A stretch of DNA of 64,000 nucleotides, taken from positions 310,001 through 374,000 of the forward strand of contig JAXBDG010000005.1 of NCBI GenBank assembly GCA_036320915.1. The letters are read 5' to 3'. The stretch comes from Linnemannia elongata (taxonomy: Eukaryota > Mortierellomycota > Mortierellomycetes > Mortierellales > Mortierellaceae). Below the pieces are notes generated by a model. That model saw only the letters and a list, made by a program, of their open reading frames with translations. It was not told where the DNA came from and made no database searches. Within the stretch, counting starts at the first letter, position 1, and each line of letters starts with the position of its first letter. A program made the translations under genes and the position numbers. Of this stretch, positions 36,229-48,320 are shown piece after piece.

Positions 36229-37789
36229 TAACAGAGCACACAAAGGGGAAAAGCCAAGAATTCTGGGACCCCAGTAAAAACAGTAAAAATGAAGTAACTC
36301 AAAAAAATAAAAAAAAAAATAAAATCTGCAAGGGAGTGGGAAATGGGATGGGAATGGGTTGGATTGAGTTGGGTTGGTGGTCCCTGACTGACAGGTGCGT
36401 GGTTCTGTGGTGGTTCAGAGCCAGTCAAGTCTAGTCCCGTTAATCAATCAATAGGACAGGGACAGGGACTGGATGGGACTGGACCAATGCAAGGGCATCA
36501 AACAAGTGAAAGGGAAAGAGGGGAAACTATAAAAAAAAATATTGGCCAAAGTTTTTTTTGTTGCTCCGCTTGTCGCTTTTTTTTTTGTGTATGTGTTTTT
36601 TCGGGAGTTGGGAACTGATTGACGGAAAACAGGGAAGGGAGATAGTTGCTCATGCGCTCGTTTGGGGGGCGGACATGTTGGTGTCATTCGTTGGTAAGGT
36701 GTGTGTGTGTGTTTGTGGACGGTTTATGTGAAAGTGCGTGAGGACGATGAGAGAACACTATCTCTTGCCGTTGGGAATGACAACACTGTTAATGATACCA
36801 TGACACCATCCGCTCCTATTGAAACACAACTCGCCCATTTCTTCTCTTCTCCTCTCGCATTCCTAAAATATTGTCATACACACACGCATCCTCGTTCGTA
36901 GATCTTTCCCTTCCTCCTCCTCCCTGTTGCTTGCATTGATGATCGATCATACGAACGGAAAAAACAAGAAAAATACAACAACCGGGGTTTACCCATTATT
37001 ATTGTTTTTTCCATTGTTTGTTGTGGTGAATCGTGCTGCAACAAAGTTGGCCATGTGTGTCGTCGTGTGTTGCTGTTTGGAATGGTTGGTTGGTTGATTC
37101 AATGGAGTAAGCGGGAGAGAAGAGTGTTGGGTTCGAGGTCCGTTGCTTCTGTGTATTGTCGATGCTTCAACAACAGACTGTCCAAAAGTGAGAAAAAAGA
37201 GTTTTGCCCAATTTGACCGCCACCAAGCAAGCGAGGAGAAAAGCACACCACTTTCCATTCCTCCCTATCATCTTGTCACCCTGTCTCTCCCTAACCCAGC
37301 CATACCCCCCACTGACCGTTCTTCTCCCCCTTACCCATCCAAATATGCCAGAATCCTCACAAAAAGACAACACAAAACAAAATAGACGAGAAACTTACCA
37401 CCGAGGGCAAAGCGCGTAAGTGCATCCTGGACCATATCCGCGCCTGCAAGATAGCCCGACAAATCCGTATGGTAGATATGGTACTGTGCTTGAACAATCG
37501 ACAAGGCCATCTCCCGGGGCGTGGTCTCTTCTGTGAACTGGACGGAACGGGACGAGTGTGAGGTGACAGAGTAGGACCTCTTTGGAAGCGAGGGTCTTTT
37601 CATCGTTGAGTCATGGAGGTCATGGTGAGAGTGGGAGATGAGAGTGGTGGGGGAGGAAGGTGGGGAATCGGACAAGGGCGAAGGAGAGGTAGAGGTGGAG
37701 GCACCTGTGGTTTTTGTGTGAAGGTTGTGGTGGTGGGAAGAGGGGAGGCAGCTGGTTAGGGCTCCTGGTGCGGATGGTACGGAGATCAT
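34009..37789 (-). CDS. questin oxidase-like protein (AflY/DUF4243 family)
   Basis: The family includes fungal questin oxidase, which cleaves an anthraquinone ring. Four exons: 37789-37399, 35520-34834, 34696-34254 and 34134-34009, in phase, 548 aa. Family features: ALSIVQAQYHIYHTDLSGYL and a ..FALGG turn ending exon 1; then NWRDWLGHKSYYHDYLDFFDQEL; then LIHLGYGVEFGSRLVMAEGLAYA, the conserved helix with the IHxGYG and AEGLA signatures; and a C-terminal half around NRFGDQQQLDKHLANVLLATHAARF. Residues 1-85 are Ser/Pro-rich and probably disordered. The first intron is ~1.88 kb, very long for this locus. No polyketide cluster genes are nearby, so its substrate here is unknown. The last exon (LWWAEIEHGSCGGLFYDAA) closes the fold. 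Confidence 0.82.
35853..35878. repeat. poly-T tract (T26)
   Basis: Twenty-six T on the + strand, inside the long first intron of the questin-oxidase-like gene. Confidence 0.9.
36186..36222. repeat. poly-A tract (A37)
   Basis: Thirty-seven A on the + strand in the same long intron. The length could vary between strains and cause assembly errors. Confidence 0.9.
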
Positions 37790-40375
37790 GTTGTATCTTC
37801 TTATTGTTGGTCTGCTTGTTCGCGCGAGTGAGTGCAAGCGTTGAGGTGAGACGTAGAAGTGTAAGAAGAAGAAGAATGGGTGCAAGCTGTGTGGGCAAAG
37901 AAGAAAGACGCGGATCGAAGAGGAAGAGTAAGGAGGGTGAGGGAGTTGAAAACTGAGAATGTGAGTGATTGATTATGTGGGAGTGAGTAAGTGAGTGAGT
38001 GAGACAAAGAAGGATTTGAATCAGATATTGTTTGTGGGAAGTGAGAAGGAAGGAAGGAAGGAAGGAAGAGGTTCAATAGGTGAACAGTAAGGTGTAAGGA
38101 TAATTAGAGGTGGCAATGGTAATATAAGAAGAGGGGAAAGAGGGAAAAGAGAGGTGTGAGAAAGAGAGAAGAGGAGAGAAGAGAGAAAAAAAAGTGTTCG
38201 TCCGGTAAGGAAGCACAAGGCGGAATAAATACACAAGGTCTGGTCAAGGTGACCTCTATCAAAAGACACAAGCACGCAAGGACAAGAAGGCCCGTGAAAT
38301 AAAAAAAGAAAAAAAAGAAAAAAAGGGCAGTCCTCTCTCTTGTCTCTTCTCTCTTTTTTTACCATGACAGAATGTGCTCGTGCCGGGTGCAAGCGCCAAT
38401 TGAAGGAAGGACATGATACCAATCGATAAAATAGTTATCAATACGAAGCCAACACAACTCCGTCCTCTTTCTCCCCACCTTCTGTTAAAAAAAAAAGAAA
38501 ACTCTCTTTTTCTTTCTTAGCAGGTTCTGTTAGTCTTTTCTTGCCATTCAATTCCACGCTCACTCTTCATTCATATTTACCTTTACCTCAAAACAGACAA
38601 AATTGCTCAGATGGATGGATTGGATGGTCCTCAAAAGGTATCCCTTTTTTATCTCGTCTCTCTCCCTCCTGTACTTCCCCTCTCCTGCACTCCAGTTCTC
38701 TCTCGCAATCACTACTCCCTTGTACCCAAGTAAAATAAATCCAACCGCACATTTTTGTAAGGCGAACAACGTGGCCTCAACGAATGGTTGAGCACGAACT
38801 TTCATTCTGTCTACTCCAAAAGAAAATAGGAAAGGGAGAGGGAGGGGGAGGAGACAGGGTGTACTTTCCGCCACAGGGTAAGGTGGGACAGGAACAAAGG
38901 GAAGAGAGAGAACGAGGGAGGAGAGGACAATGTCACGGCGGAGAATGGAGTAAATTGGATAGGATGGTGGTGTGTGGGTGAGGTGTGTGAGATAAGAAAG
39001 GATCTGCGAAGACCGTTCATTCCTTTCTCTCTCACGCCCACCCATCACGCCCATGCCACGGAGTGGACAAAAGCAGACATGAAAAGAACAAAAAAAGAAC
39101 AGCGCAAAAATAACTCGCACAGGGGCACTAGGGAGAAAGTATGGTCCCTTGCATTCGCATTACACAAATACCCACCAATTCCCACCACCAAGTAATTCGC
39201 GAATTCACGCTGTCCTTATCTCAACACCTAGCGGACTCCTTGCCTTCTAATTACCCTCCGCTCTCCCCACCTCTTGGGATCATGCCATGGAAACCATGTC
39301 CCAATGGTCAAGTCAATGTCCGATGGTCTATGCTCCACCCCTCCTTTTTCGTTTTGTCTCCTTTATTTTTTTATCCACCCCTTCACTTCTCACCATCCTA
39401 TCTCATATGCTTCCACAAATTAATATATCAATGCTTAGGCCTAATCCTTGCAAATGCAAAAATTAGACAGAAATAAGAAGTAGACTACATCTGTTCTTCA
39501 AGGGGTTCATCGGATAGAAGAGAGGGGGGAGGAGGATGACTATAAAAATCACAAGGAACGCACATACCATGCAGCACCCTGCTACAAGAATAGACCATGG
39601 CATCGATCAATGAGAGAGTAGGCATTGGCGATGTGTCGCATAAATTCTGGGTTGCGCGTTTTTTTTTGTTCCGGTAGCAAAAGGCGGGCGACGATCAGAT
39701 AAAGAGAGAATGACGACTGAAACCAAGACCGCAAAAAAAAAATGAAAAAAAACTAACCTCTCAACGCCCAATTTCTTCTGGGGTCCATCTACAATCTCTT
39801 TGCGCGCGCAAAAAATAGTGTTCATGCTGGCTGTCCCCAAATGCGCCCGGATATGGGAGGGGACTCGATGGGTACTCTTGCTTCATTCCTATCTCCCATG
39901 CAGATCACATCCGACGCAGTCAGGGACCCTGGAAAAGTACAGACAGATATAGTATTTATATGCACCGGGGAATGAGGATAATGCTCACCATGAATAAGCG
40001 ACATGGATACACATGCATATTTTCAACCACATACGAGGACGTTACATGAGCGTGTTATGAAAAACTGCTAACAGTTTTTTTAGTACGTTATTCATCTCGC
40101 TGTGCATAAATGAAAATGCAAGGAAAATAAAAAAGAAATTAAAGAAAAGAGCGAGAGTGAGCGAGGGTGAGAAAAGGATATAAAATGGTAAATGGGGAAG
40201 CATACGAGAAATCAAAGGACGCGCCTGCTTTAAACGATTAGACCTTTTATTAGAAAGCAAAAAAAAATCAAAAAACTCAACCCAAGGCAAGCAAGCTTGC
40301 TAAAATAATGGTTAAGGGAAAGGGAACAGTAAGAGAAGGCATCATCATCTCCAAACCAAAATTATGTCTAGATGG
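37790..40375. other. intergenic, no gene recognised
   Basis: 2.6 kb with GAAG microsatellite (38049-38068), purine-rich blocks and AT-rich stretches. The left part is upstream of the questin-oxidase-like gene and the right part is the 3' flank of the Gln-rich gene. Open frames look like composition artefacts. Confidence 0.45.
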
Positions 40376-43300
40376 CTAGATGGCGAGGTGTGAGCCGGTG
40401 GGGGGGAAGGTCGGAGAAGAAGTCACCCTCTGACCACCGCCAATACTACCGCCACCAACAGTGTTTGTAATAAAGAATCCAGGCTGCTGACCAAGTCCAT
40501 GGATCGCCTCACGGGTCGGGTTCTGGTCCATCATCATCGTCATCATCGTCGCCTGCCAGTGCGGGTCCATCGTTGCATTTGGTTGAGGAGGACTGGCAAA
40601 TGCCATGTTGGCTCCACCTGCTTGCTGCTGTTGTTGAACGAAAGGGTCTTGTTGAACGTGCTGCTGAAGGTGCTGTCCATGCTGAGCGGGAATCATAGGG
40701 TTGTTTCCTTCATTTTGGAGCTGGTGGTCGGCAAGCTCTTGCTGGTGAAGCAAGTACTGCACATACTGATTCCATGCCTCAACCTGCTTTTCATCTACAT
40801 ATGACCCTCCTCCTCCTCCTTGAACTCCTTGTCCGCCAAGACCAAAGCCTCTTTGAGGGTGCATGTGGACGGACTGGACATCCAATCCAAACGCTGCTGA
40901 GTTTTGAGGATCTTGATTTCGAGGATCCTTGGGAAACAAGCCCGGATAGGAGTGCTGACGCCGCTGTTGTTGCTGGGGCATGACCAAGGTTGAAATGGGG
41001 ACATGTTGTTGAGCCTGAGGTGGTGATATAATGGTTGTTGCGACTGGGTGCTGAGCTTGAGTGTGAGCCTGAGCGAATGGATGGACAGCCTTGGTACCAG
41101 GTACAGTAGGCCCAGAAAGAGAATTTGTCATCAAATCATGCTGCTCATGAGCATTAGGTCCGCGCCAAGGGATCCATGGTGAGGGTGATTGTGACTCGCT
41201 CGAAGCTGTCGGAGAGAGGGTGGGGAGTGCAGTGTCGACCATCATCATCTCCAGTGGCGGTTCCTGTAGTATTCCTCGTCCTGCTGCTAATGCAACTCTA
41301 CTATTGTTATCCTGCTGGTTGACATTGACACCGAATGAGTTGTATCCAGGAGGGGGAGGGGGAGGAACAGCAGCAGCAGAGGCAGCACCCGGGGCAGAGT
41401 CACCCATTCCACCAAATCGCGGGACATCCCGAGCCAGTAACGAGTCGCCCAGCTTGGCAGTAAAAATGGTAAAGCTCGACATGATATCGTCATCCGATAG
41501 GCCAAACGTCGTATCTTGCTGACCCTGTTCCTCGGCTTCGATTAGCATGGGGTCATCTGCTGTTGCTCCTGCTCCTTGCTGTCCATTGGTGGTGCTAGTG
41601 TTGATCGGTGCAGTGTAGTTTGTTGTATTGCCGTGACCGTGCATAGAGACTGGCTCCTGACTGATGAACGCAGTTGAAGATGAGTGGGGGTGGAGAGGAT
41701 GAACATGACCATGAGAAGGAGTGGGGAACCATGGCTGCTGAGATACGTTTCCGGACATCAATGATTGCGGTGGGTGAGCAACAGGAGCAGGAGTAGCAGA
41801 TGAGTGGTACTGGGTAAGGGCAGAGAAGGTGACCCGTTCCGAGGGTGCGCTCATTGATCGATCCCTAGGGCGGTGATTCTGATCCAGTGCCTTCGTTTTT
41901 TCGTAAGTGTCGACAATCCCCGATAATAACCATAAATGCATGCAAAGAAGGGAAGAGGGGGAGGACAAACAAGTTAGTCCAATCTGTCGAAATCGGGCAT
42001 GAGAATGGCGGGAGGACGTAGAAGATTTCGAGAGCCGCATATCTCCATGTATGGCTAGGTCAAGGAACCAACAAAATTGCCAATCAATACTAATCCTTAT
42101 ATCCCATACACCCACATCCCCTTTGCTCTGATCCATCCCCTGGGGTCCCTTGCTTTTTTTTTTCTTTCTTTCTTTTGCGTTCTTTTTTCTTCTTTTGAGC
42201 CTTTTTCTTCCATGCACCATGGCGTATCTCTGTCTTTGCTTTGCGTCCTCGTGGAAGGTACTAGAGGGGGGGACTGAGTATGTACTCTTACCGAAGTTTT
42301 CTGTGTGCCTGAGAATACGGGATGTAATATGATACAAGGGTGACAAGAGGTGAGGGAAGGACATGAAATAGAATGATATCGAACATGAAAGAAAAAAAAG
42401 GGGCGAAAGAAGAAGAACAAAGCGTTAGTTCATTATTAGAGTGTACCTTGAGAAAACAAAAGAGAAGGGAAAAGCACACAAAGTGCAATTGGATGTTCTT
42501 TGTTTCGCGCCCACAGCAAAACAACAACAATGACATGACAAGCAAACAATAGCAACAACGAGAAACAATAAAAAAAGAAGAAAACGGTACCTTCTACAAT
42601 ACTTTCGCGGCGTCGGATGACCTTGTGCTGTAATGCCTCAGCAGTGGCCAGCTTGCCTTCTTCGATGGCTCGGCGGATTTTGTCTGCTCGGATCTGGAAC
42701 ATCTCCTCAAGGGCAGCTCGCGCCTCCTCTTTAGTCTCGGGCGGCTTCTCGCCTGATGAGGCAATATGTGTCTGGAGCGCCTGACGGACAGGGAGTGCAC
42801 CCGAGGCAACCAGTCCCTGATATTTCTGAGGGGACAGAGACAATATTGGTGTGCGCAGTGGGGTCCCCATTGATGACAGTGAGTTGTTCGTGAATGTCGC
42901 CTGGCTGGTATTAGTGGTAGAAGGAGAGGGGAGCGAGAGTTCGGGTGGTGCTGGCCGTTGTTGCTGCTGTTGTAACAGGCTTGCTCGGCGTTGCTGGAGG
43001 GACGGGTAAACAGAGGATGTGGTCGCTGAGGTTGGAGAAGGTGACGGGTTGCATTGTCGTTGCGCTTGTGCTTGTATTTGTTGCGGTTGATAATCTCGTG
43101 TCGCCTCCGTCGGTGTCACTTCGGATGCAGAAGCACCTACTTTTACGCGAGGAAGGTTCAACTGGAGGTGAAGCTGCTGTAATTGTTGCTTCTGTTGCTG
43201 CTTCAGTTCTAGTTTTTGTTGATGCTGTCTTTGGAGGAGAAACTGTTGTTGTTGAAGCTGCTGCTGCTGAAGGATGTTGTTTTGTTCTTGCATCATATGG

Positions 43301-44253
43301 AGTTGCTGTTGTCGTTGGTGTTTGTACAAGATTAGACCTTTTTGTTGCTTGTAGTCCTGCTGCTGCTGTTGTTGTTGTTCTTGTTGTTGTTGTTGTTGTT
43401 GTTGTTGTAGTAGTAGTTGTTGCTGTTCTTGTGAGTCCGTGTGATGATGATGATGATGTTTTTGTTGTTGTGGTTGTGTGAGAGAAGAGGGGCTGTCTGT
43501 GCTTTGATGCTGCAGCAACGGATGGTGGTGGTGTGGTTCGGACAGAGGGAGTGAAGACGGAGAGGGAGAAGAGGATGAGGCAGCAAAGTTTGGATTTTGG
43601 TGCACAAGTGAGTGTGGGAGAGGGTGCAGGTGATGGTGGGGCAAGACCTTAGGGTGAGGAGGAAGAGGAGGAGGGTGGTGTAGAGTAAAAGAAGAAGAAG
43701 AAGACTGTTGGTGGGTGGGAGGATGAGGATGAGGACGAAGAGGAAGAGAAGAAGAAAGAGAGGATGATGATGAAGAAGATAAAGAGGCAACGAGGAAGGG
43801 TTGAGGATGGTGAAGATCTGCGGGAAAAAGAAGGGAAGGAGGAAGGGAAGGAAGAAGGGAAGGAGGAAGGGAAGGAAGAAGGGAAGGAGGAAGGGAATGA
43901 TCTGCGGGACTTAAGGGCGAAAAGGAGGAAGACTCAGACGACGACTCAGACAAAGACGCAGGCTTGGCAGGCGGGCGATTGGCTGTCTCTTCTTCTAAGA
44001 GTGGTACTACTAATGTTAAAGGCGACCCAGCTTGTCTCGCAATCATTGTTGTTGCTGACGCTCTAGTCGTGCTGTTGGTAGGGTAAACAGTTGTGACATC
44101 CTGGAGAAGCAGGGGTCTCTGCATGTGCTTCTTTTGTTTCTTATTGTTGTTGTTGCTGATGGTATTATTGCTTGACTGCTGCTGCTGCTGGTAGAGTGGC
44201 GAGGAGTAAGGGTGAACCAGGGATGAGGAAGATGTCGAGGAGGACATCGACAT
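40376..44253 (-). CDS. large Gln/Ser/Pro-rich protein, unknown (possible transcriptional regulator)
   Basis: Three exons: 44253-42591, 42308-42292 (17-nt microexon) and 41890-40376, in phase, 1064 aa. No domain recognised. The N-terminal half has Ser, His and Pro tracts, a LPSLPPSL repeat (period 8 aa), then long Gln runs. The best-conserved-looking segment precedes intron 1: a charged helix with EEARAALEEMFQIRADKIRR and TAEALQHKVIRRRESIV. Exon 3 has Gln/His/Pro-rich stretches and short Gly tracts, ending in FPPTGSHLAI. Such composition is common in fungal transcription factors and co-activators, but no DNA-binding motif is visible, so function is open. Only one frame stays open over both large exons with consistent phase, which supports a real gene despite low complexity. 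Confidence 0.68.
43830..43896 (-). repeat. 24-bp coding minisatellite (LPSLPPSL unit)
   Basis: About 2.8 copies of a 24-bp purine-rich unit (+ strand) built from GGGAAGGA blocks, read on the minus strand as repeated Leu-Pro-Ser-Leu-Pro-Pro-Ser-Leu in the Gln-rich protein. Confidence 0.85.
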
Positions 44254-44293
44254 ATTGGATTGGACTGGGACTCCTTGGTTGGTTCACACAGAT

Positions 44294-44337
44294 GGGGGGA
44301 TGGGATGGGATGGGATGGGAAAGGGATGGGATAGGGA
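44294..44337 (+). repeat. GGGAT repeat tract, G-quadruplex-prone
   Basis: Eight runs of three or more G separated by AT or short spacers on the + strand, starting ~40 nt upstream of the ATG of the Gln-rich gene (minus strand). Confidence 0.7.
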
Positions 44338-46641
44338 TGAGAAGTGTCTCCCCTTTTTGGCTTTGTGGTATTATTTCGTTGGCTCGCTCCTAGTGGACAG
44401 AACTGGAGGAACTTGGCTGGTGCACTTTGAACGACAGAACGAAAGGACGAGTAGAGTGAAGAGAAGAAAAGGGCGTGAGTGGTTCGTGTGTTTTCTGATT
44501 ATCTAAACATGAACAAGAAAAAGGTTGGGAGGAAGAGGAGGAAAGGATGGAAGGACGTGAAAGTGAAAGAGTGGATAGGATTGATTGTCCGGGAGAACTT
44601 TGTGTATTATGCGATGGTCATGAGTGGAATAGGAATAATACAAAGCAAGAGCCAGGGGAATGGATGAGGTCTAGAAGGAACAGAAGAGAAGGGTGTGGAG
44701 CTTACATGTATAGTGTGTAGGTAAAGGGGGTGATGGGGATGGAGAAAAGTGGTTGGGGGATGGGGTGTAACAAGTAAAAAAGAGGAAAAGAAAAGAGAAA
44801 AGAAAAAAAGCGAAAGAAAGAGAGGAAGGGACTAGAAAAGAAGAGAAAAGAAAGGAAAGGAGAAGAGAGATGGATGAGCGCATGGGGACACAAAAACATG
44901 AAAAAAAAAATAAAAAAAAAAATGACGAGCGGACCGACAGTCAGATAGTCAGAGAGAGTGAGAGAATGAGACGCACACGCAATCGTGCTCGCCTGAGTGT
45001 AAAGAGTCAGAGAGACGATCTTTTTTTCTTTTTCTAAATGAGAATTGACCATCTTGACCGAAAAAAACAAAACAAAGAAAAAAAAAAAGGAACAGAAAGA
45101 GACATAACAATGGTCAATTGTCAAATACACGAACGAAAATTAATATTCAATTGAACATTCAATTAACCTTCAACAGAATGACTGACCATCTATGCCTTGT
45201 TCAAGAAAAAAAAAAGGCATCATTGCCGAGGGTGAGGAACTAAAAAGAGAGAAAACAACTGTCTCCGAGATCTGCTTTCTCCTCCCTTCTTGTTACTAGT
45301 CAGTTAGTAAACGGTAAGGCATACATACCATAAAACACACGATACCATAGCATTGGGCCAGACAGGTTGCTCCTTCTTTCTAATTCTTCTAAATGTTTGA
45401 AAAAGGGTTTGCCCCGACATTTCACAATATGGCTTGTGCACCCTTCGATTCAATGTTCCACCATAGAACAGACAGCAATAGAAAAGCGTACTAGTCTACT
45501 TCCGAGACTACGCCTCCCTCACGTTTCAATACACAACATGCAACATACAAACAAATCTACAAACACACACACGGTCAACAAAAGAAAAAAAGACGCTTCT
45601 CTCTCTCTCTCTCTCTCCCCCTCTCTCTATGTCTTGGCTCGAACTTATCCCTCGGGGATGCGCGCATACGCCCAATTCTTTTGTCTTTTTTTCATGCTTC
45701 TCCTCCAATTGCCTTGCTGAATAATTCACCCCCTGACCGCAGCTTGGCCGCAGACACGATCGTTGGAACGGACATTTGATTTTTGAACCAATGCTAACCT
45801 TAGCATTACTTTTCCCTCTCCTTTTCTCCCTCACATATTCACCCATCGCCCAAAACTCCAACACTCCTTTTTAGTGCGCGATAAACATGCCCTCTCTTGG
45901 CGCGTTTATGGCCTTGTTTTCTTCTATGCTTTTTGCACAATTTTAGCCATTTCCTTCTTCTTGACCCCCATTTTGCGATTGCGCGGTTGTACTAACGTTA
46001 CACAGCTCTCTTCCTCGTGTATTTCTTTGGCAGTGCAGTGCTCAAACTTCCTTCCCCTTTCCCCGATTCGAGCCCGATACCCCGATCCTTTGTGCGATGC
46101 TTCTTTTTCTATTTTTATTCTTACATCAGCAAACACATCAATGCATCTCGTGTTGTGCAGACGGCCCGCCTTTTTCAAACGCGATTCTGTTCTCTTCATA
46201 TAACACGACAATAAACGAGGATAAAGAGAGGAGGAGAGAAAGGGAGTAAAGAGGTTGAGTATACCTCGGTATCATCCCTCGTCTTCACCATGTTTTTTTT
46301 TAATTGTATGCACACAAAAATATACAACTATCTCTCCTATACCAAAAAAAAGGTGATGAAAAAAAGAGTAAAGAAAAAGAATACTTCTTCATTTTATTCT
46401 TTGAAGTAAAAAGACTGTTCGTCATCTAATAGGCATCCAACAATGTTCTTTGCGCGGCTTCTTTTTTTTTTTTTTTCCTTTTTCATTTTATTTTTTGTAC
46501 ACAATTTTGATGCTCTGGCTAACACAGAGAAGGGGGACTACAGAAGAAGCCCTTCAGTGTGCCATCCACCAATTACAGTCCGGTCCGGAACCTGGCTCTG
46601 TTTAACAATTGTCGTTGTTCTTCGCAGGTTACCAGCTTAGT
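44338..46641. other. intergenic, no protein gene recognised
   Basis: 2.3 kb of purine-rich, then mixed sequence with a CT microsatellite near 45598-45617. I see no supported coding gene. Confidence 0.45.
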
Positions 46642-46662
46642 CTTGGCGATCCAGTCGCCAAG

Positions 46663-46683
<21 letters not shown>
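46642..46683 (+). terminator. hairpin followed by T20 (terminator-like)
   Basis: CTTGGCGA and TCGCCAAG form an 8-bp stem around a 5-nt loop, followed at once by 20 T. In a fungus such a structure could end a Pol III transcript on the + strand. No known RNA gene was recognised upstream, so the role is inference. Confidence 0.3.
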
Positions 46684-46693
<10 letters not shown>

Positions 46694-46702
46694 CACTCCA
46701 GC

Positions 46703-46736
46703 GCACGTGATTTTCATGTGACATTGCACGTGATTT
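46703..46736 (+). promoter_or_regulatory. two direct CACGTG elements upstream of tRNA-Leu
   Basis: The 11-mer GCACGTGATTT occurs at 46703-46713 and 46726-46736, 48-81 nt upstream of the tRNA. CACGTG is the E-box bound by bHLH factors such as Cbf1. Binding here is not demonstrated. Confidence 0.4.
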
Positions 46737-46783
46737 AGTATCTATGAATATAATAATACAATATAATCCAACGAAACATGAAC

Positions 46784-46866
46784 GGTAGGATGGCCGAGTT
46801 GGTCTAAGGCGCCGCACTCAAGTTGCGGTCTCGAGAGAGGCGTGGGTTCAAATCCCACTTCTACCA
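46784..46866 (+). tRNA. tRNA-Leu (anticodon CAA), no intron
   Basis: Complete type II cloverleaf. The acceptor stem GGTAGGA pairs with TTCTACC. The A box TGGCCGAGTTGG and B box GGTTCAAATCC are present. The anticodon stem is CCGCA/TGCGG with loop CTCAAGT (anticodon CAA). There is a long variable arm (TCTCGAGAGA) and discriminator A at 46866. Many eukaryotic tRNA-Leu(CAA) genes carry an intron after the anticodon; this one does not. The start follows a 5' flank with two CACGTG elements. Confidence 0.95.
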
Positions 46867-48179
46867 TGATCTTTTACCCCCCCCCTTGAAGGGGTTGTCT
46901 CTTTTTGCGGAGAGTAGGTCAACATCTCGTACCACTGTCACTGCGTTTTTGCATGGTCCCGGTATTCTTGTTGCAGATGTTTTGATCATGATAACGACGC
47001 GTCCATTTTTATGTCGATGAAGGCACTACTACTAAGCACCTTGAATCGATTATGATTTTTTTTTCTTTTTTTTTTTGGTTATTTGTCACTTGGCAAGCCT
47101 TTTCATCGACAACACATTCCTCACCTGCACGGCTTCACGTTTTTTTCTTCGGTCCTTTCTCCCTTACACTTTTATTTCTTTCTTTGTGCTTGGCACTCTT
47201 GTTATGCTAACAAGATACAATTGATTTTTGTCTATTGATAGAATGTGGCTGTTAGGACACGCAAGCAGTCAATCTTAAAACCTCTTTTTTTTTTTTTTTT
47301 TTTTTTCTTGTTTGTTTTGTTTGTTTTGGAGGCAGAAATAGATGCTGGCGAATGCTGAGCAAATGGTGGCGAGAAAGAGGCAGATCGTGTGTCCCCGAAG
47401 AGTGGATTTATGAGACGAATGTGCCTGATACACGCACACACACGAAACAACAAATATAGGCTAAAGAGTTTCTTATAAGATTGAGGAAAGAGAGCGAGAG
47501 AGACTGAAAGTGGAAAGACGACAAAGAAGGCTGATGAGCGGGTGTGCCAATAAACAAAAGGCAGGGTCTAGGATAAGAGGAATGTGGTCCCTTTGTTTGT
47601 TTATTTCTCCATCTGTTTCTCGCTTATTTCTCTCTTCACCCACTCAAACTACAGCCGTTTAGTAAGTGCACAGACCATTCTTTTTCTTGTACCTCACTAT
47701 CCATCCGATAAACCAAACCTAAAAAAATACAAGCCCACCTGTCCTGTTCTTTTTTTCTTTTTCTTTCTCGGAGCTGAGGTGAAAAAAAGGGATGGGTGGA
47801 CTGAGGGCGAGAAAGAAAAACAGAGAGACCTCAACAACCGTGGAAAGTGTGCGGGTAGTGTATGCATACCGGTTCGTGCCTTTAGATGGCCCCTCTGGTT
47901 CAATTACTCAGTGGACAACCTTAATTAAGGTAGCGCTTTTGCCTTTTGACGCAAAGGGGGGGACCCTGCCCCTCATCCCCCTTTACTTAACCGGCCCACA
48001 GGTCGACATTTTATTATGCTATTGATTGGGGTTGTTTCGAAGATGTGGAAAATCGGCGCCTTTGTTGAGCGCGGGAGTGGGGACGATGGCAGCAAGGAGA
48101 AACGAGAGTGAACACTATGTGATCGATTAAGCAACAGCTTCATTGAAAGACAAATATCACAGCTATGAAACGATGAAGG
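46867..48179. other. intergenic, no gene recognised
   Basis: Starts with a C9 run and AT-rich sequence; T runs occur near 47285-47306. Short frames only. The right end is the esterase promoter. Confidence 0.45.
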
Positions 48180-48186
48180 TATAAAA
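48180..48186 (+). promoter_or_regulatory. TATA box of the carboxylesterase gene
   Basis: TATAAAA, 135 nt upstream of the ATG at 48321, followed by a CT-rich leader. Confidence 0.55.
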
Positions 48187-48320
48187 ACGACTACTCTCAA
48201 ATCCCTTGGTACTCAGCTCCATCTACTCTTCCTTCCCCAGACAAAGCCCATCTCCCTCTGCTTCTTCCTTTCCCTCTCAACATCCCCTTTTACCTCTTAC
48301 AGCCACGGTTGAGATTACCC

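Noticed and set aside
46520..46532. ACAGAGAAG resembling the U6 snRNA ACAGAGA box
   Set aside because: The following U6 core and AGC triad are absent and the 5' part does not match; chance similarity.
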